Source: Marinobacterium sp.
GTDB lineage: Bacteria > Pseudomonadota > Gammaproteobacteria > Pseudomonadales > Balneatricaceae
Assembly: GCA_025800125.1 (NCBI GenBank)
Contig: JAOXSF010000058.1
Location: 1-58,118 of the forward strand
Length of the DNA stretch: 58,118 nucleotides
Direction: 5' to 3'
A model generated the notes under the pieces. That model made no database searches and was not told the DNA's origin. It saw only the letters and a list, made by a program, of their open reading frames with translations. The first letter of the stretch is position 1; each line of letters opens with the position of its first letter. The translations under genes were made by a program, and so were the position numbers. Below are positions 56,295 to 58,118 of the stretch, in pieces.

Positions 56295-56639
56295 TCATGG
56301 CCGTGGTGGATAAATACCATCAACGACGATGCACTGTTTCATCTGGGGTGGAATCCTGTATTTACCCTGATCCAGGCCGATATTCAGATTAGGTAGTTTG
56401 AAGCTGACGCGACCATCACCACCATAAATCGGGCCGATTACAGAAAACAGTGCCTGATAGTCCATCAGCGGCAGTTCTCGGCCGTCAGCGTCCATCGTAT
56501 TGGGTGGACAGAAAGGGGCAGCAGTTGCGCAGATGCTACCGATATAAACCGAGTTCATTTCGCCGCAGCCTGCCTGTGCGGTGGTTGCTGCGCCAGCCAG
56601 TGTGAGGGTTGCCAGTGCCAGTTGTAGAGAACGTTTCAT
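56295..56639 (-). CDS. Exported protein with a phage tail-collar domain
   Basis: A 114-residue protein starting MKRSLQLALATLTLAGAA with a clear signal peptide (cleavage AQA-G). The mature part has MDYQALFSVIGPIYGGDGRV and SFKLPNL, the tail-collar/microcystin-dependent-protein motif Y.ALFS.IG..YGGDG...F.LPDL. Four Cys in the mature chain (GCGEMN, ICATAAPFCPP, KQCIVV) suggest disulfides in the periplasm or outside. Collar domains normally sit at phage fibre bases; a secreted single-domain version alone, with no phage genes nearby, is odd. Function unknown. Confidence 0.72.
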   Translation of the reverse strand: MKRSLQLALATLTLAGAATTAQAGCGEMNSVYIGSICATAAPFCPPNTMDADGRELPLMDYQALFSVIGPIYGGDGRVSFKLPNLNIGLDQGKYRIPPQMKQCIVVDGIYPPRP

Positions 56640-56986
56640 ATCCGTTGATTCCCTGTTCTTGTTGCTTGGTATTGAGTGTTGCGGCCTGTCATTGATGTTA
56701 TATACGACAGTACTGAACATGATAGCACTGGACATAGTAGTACTGACGGCCAGGTTGTTCTGGCAGGTACAGACCGGCGTGTGAACAGTGTAGAGTGGCC
56801 TGGTGGAATATCCATCACTGTATTGCCGGTATTTATATTCCATTAAGGTTGGGTGGTGTCGGGCATACAGAATGACTGGGCTTTGTTCAGTTGCACCACA
56901 GGCGTATAGTCAGCAGCTTTTGTTTTCAGCCGTTTTTCAGGCCCGGCACCTGTTGCCGGTCATTCAGAACCTGACAGGTATAACCC
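56640..56986. other. Intergenic region with a 15-bp tandem repeat
   Basis: No gene seen in this 347-bp divergent gap. Three imperfect 15-bp units (AGTACTGAACATGAT, AGCACTGGACATAGT, AGTACTGACGGCCAG) run from 56709 to 56753. Confidence 0.75.
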
Positions 56987-57619
56987 ATGTCCTATGAAGT
57001 CTTTCTGACCTTTCTGGCAGCAATCACCATTCTGACCATGTCGCCAGGTGTCGATACCATGGTGATCATCCGTAACAGTGCCCGTGGTGGCTGGCGTGAC
57101 GGCCTGGTGACGAGTACCGCGATCTGTATGGGTCTGTTTGTCCATGCCACGGTGTCGGCGGTGGGTATTGCGGTGATTCTGGCGCAGACGGCCTGGGCTT
57201 TTAATGCCCTGAAAATGGCCGGGGCGGCCTACCTCATCTGGCTGGGACTGACCAGCCTGCGCGCTGCCATGAGTAACCAGGCTGGTTTCAAGCTGGGGGA
57301 GTTTCAGCAGGGCAATGATTTCCGGTTTGGCCGTTCGGTGAAAGAGGGCTTTCTGTCCAATGTTCTGAACCCGAAAACGGTGGTGTTCTATATGGCATTT
57401 CTGCCGCAGTTTATTGACCCGGAGGGTAATGCACTGACCCAGTCACTGCTGCTGGCCGGTATCCACTTTACCATTGCTATGTTGTGGCAGGGTGGCATTG
57501 TGTTACTGGTAGACCGTGCCCGTGGCTGGTTGCAGAAACCCCGCGTCAGTCGTGCGTTTGATGGCCTGACGGGTACAGTGCTGACAGCACTGGGTGCTCG
57601 TCTGGCACTGACGGACTGA
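56987..57619 (+). CDS. LysE/RhtB family amino-acid exporter
   Basis: A 210-residue inner-membrane protein with six predicted helices. The N-terminal block TILTMSPGVDTMVIIRNSARGGWRDGL matches the LysE/RhtB signature (..PGP....V...S...G...G) split across residues about 16-42, and FLSNVLNPKTVVFYMAFLPQF is the second family block. These proteins export amino acids such as threonine, homoserine lactone or lysine; the substrate is not evident. A YkgJ gene follows within 1 bp, so the two are surely cotranscribed. Confidence 0.92.
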   Translation: MSYEVFLTFLAAITILTMSPGVDTMVIIRNSARGGWRDGLVTSTAICMGLFVHATVSAVGIAVILAQTAWAFNALKMAGAAYLIWLGLTSLRAAMSNQAGFKLGEFQQGNDFRFGRSVKEGFLSNVLNPKTVVFYMAFLPQFIDPEGNALTQSLLLAGIHFTIAMLWQGGIVLLVDRARGWLQKPRVSRAFDGLTGTVLTALGARLALTD

Positions 57620-57620
57620 G

Positions 57621-57863
57621 ATGATGGAGTGTCGGCTCGGTTGTGGGGCATGTTGCATTGCCCCCAGTATCTCCAGTCTGAATAAACCGGCCGGGGTGCG
57701 TTGTCATCATCTGACGGCAGAAAATCTGTGCGGTATTTTTGGCCAGCCAGAGCGCCCTGATGCCTGTGCAGCGTTTCTTGCTGACCCGGACATTTGCGGT
57801 ACTGACAATGCCCAGGCATTGCAGACACTGAATATTCTGGAGCAGAGTACGTTACCTGAGTAA
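57621..57863 (+). CDS. YkgJ-type cysteine cluster protein
   Basis: An 80-residue protein with the CxxxCGACC start (CRLGCGACCIAPSIS) and further Cys in RCHHL, LCGIF, DACAAF and DICG, the pattern of the YkgJ/UPF0153 Zn- or Fe-chelating family. Role unknown. It begins one base after the LysE stop, and ends at a hairpin. Confidence 0.85.
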   Translation: MMECRLGCGACCIAPSISSLNKPAGVRCHHLTAENLCGIFGQPERPDACAAFLADPDICGTDNAQALQTLNILEQSTLPE

Positions 57864-57897
57864 TAAAAAACGCCCGGCCATCAAGATGGGCGGGCGT
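57864..57897 (-). terminator. Terminator between ykgJ and putP
   Basis: ACGCCCG-CCAT/ATGG-CGGGCGT stem; AAAAAA lies on the left, giving a U tract for the leftward putP transcript. It also follows the ykgJ stop directly. Confidence 0.85.
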
Positions 57898-57935
57898 TCT
57901 GCATTCAGACTGTCTCAGGACGGCGTCTGTGTCTG

Positions 57936-57996
57936 AGTACCCTGTTTTTCCGGGTACTCGGTTTTTCCGGGCACTCGGTTTTTCCAGGTACTCTGT
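57936..57996. repeat. Tandem 17-18-bp repeat after putP
   Basis: About four imperfect units of GTACTCGGTTTTTCCGG type lie between the putP stop and its terminator. Confidence 0.85.
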
Positions 57997-57997
57997 T

Positions 57998-58118
57998 TTA
58001 CAGCTTGCTGCGGAATGCGTCGAACTGATCCTGTACGGACTGTTCCGGTTCGCCGCTGGCTTTGCTGACAGCAATAATCGCGATAGTGGCGAAAATAATG
58101 CCTGGTACGATCTCGTAC
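57998..58118 (-). CDS. putP: Sodium/proline symporter PutP, C-terminal fragment
   Basis: The last 39 codons of a leftward gene running off the window: YEIVPGIIFATIAIIAVSKA followed by EPEQSVQDQFDAFRSKL and stop. The YE(I/M)(I/V)PGF membrane segment and the short acidic tail match the C-terminus of PutP, which imports proline with Na+. Only the final helix and tail are visible, so the call rests on this short match. Confidence 0.72.
   Translation of the reverse strand, partial: YEIVPGIIFATIAIIAVSKASGEPEQSVQDQFDAFRSKL

Overview
The window reads as the chromosome of a gammaproteobacterium of the Oceanospirillales/Pseudomonadales type, probably free-living and aquatic. This is inferred from gene content and order: pilT-pilU divergent from yggS-proC-yggT-yggU-metX-metW-DUF4426, and mrcA divergent from pilQ-aroK-aroB-damX-gltB-gltD, are classic Pseudomonas-type blocks. 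A 5S rRNA gene at the left edge marks the end of an rRNA operon.

Layout. 1-6985: 5S rRNA, an MFS permease, then a leftward cluster for methionine (metX, metW) and proline (proC) synthesis with yggS/T/U. 7075-9352: the twitching-motility ATPases pilT and pilU. 9353-10009: a non-coding interval with a textbook sigma-54 promoter, TGTTAC/GTAACA half-sites and a transcript alternating small hairpins with A-rich AANAANAA stretches. This is the architecture of the Pseudomonas CrcZ/CrcY family of Hfq-titrating catabolite-repression RNAs and is the most interesting item here. 10010-17567: gshA, tex, a GntR/FCD regulator divergent from an AcuI/YhdH reductase with a perfect operator between them, and pyruvate kinase. 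17944-21678: a DctB/DctD-like sigma-54 two-component pair without a transporter beside it. 21852-36558: mrcA, pilQ (without the usual pilMNOP), aroK, aroB, a DamX-like SPOR protein, and gltB/gltD with a possible translationally coupled leader peptide.

36620-41900 is an AT-richer accessory island: a PD-(D/E)xK nuclease-like fragment beside a frameshifted remnant, an AidA/PixA-like protein, an IS5-type transposase stub cut by a MITE-like palindromic repeat, a nucleotidyltransferase-HEPN protein divergent from a small basic protein, and a small RTX protein divergent from an unrecognised 178-residue protein. A diverged copy of the palindromic repeat closes the island.

41908-58118 is mostly nitrogen and redox metabolism: an NhaC-type antiporter with PuuA-like gamma-glutamylpolyamine synthetase and PuuR; an AraC regulator divergent from a trans-3-hydroxy-L-proline pathway (dehydratase plus pyrroline-2-carboxylate reductase); hcp-hcr behind an FNR box and a structured leader; bfd behind a Fur box; a TauE/SafE exporter; a second Bfd-like protein; a secreted tail-collar-domain protein; LysE and YkgJ proteins; and the 3' end of putP. 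Proline recurs as a theme: proC makes it, the hydroxyproline genes feed into it, putP imports it.

A general oddity is the number of short tandem duplications (7-19 bp units) at gene ends and in intergenic regions.
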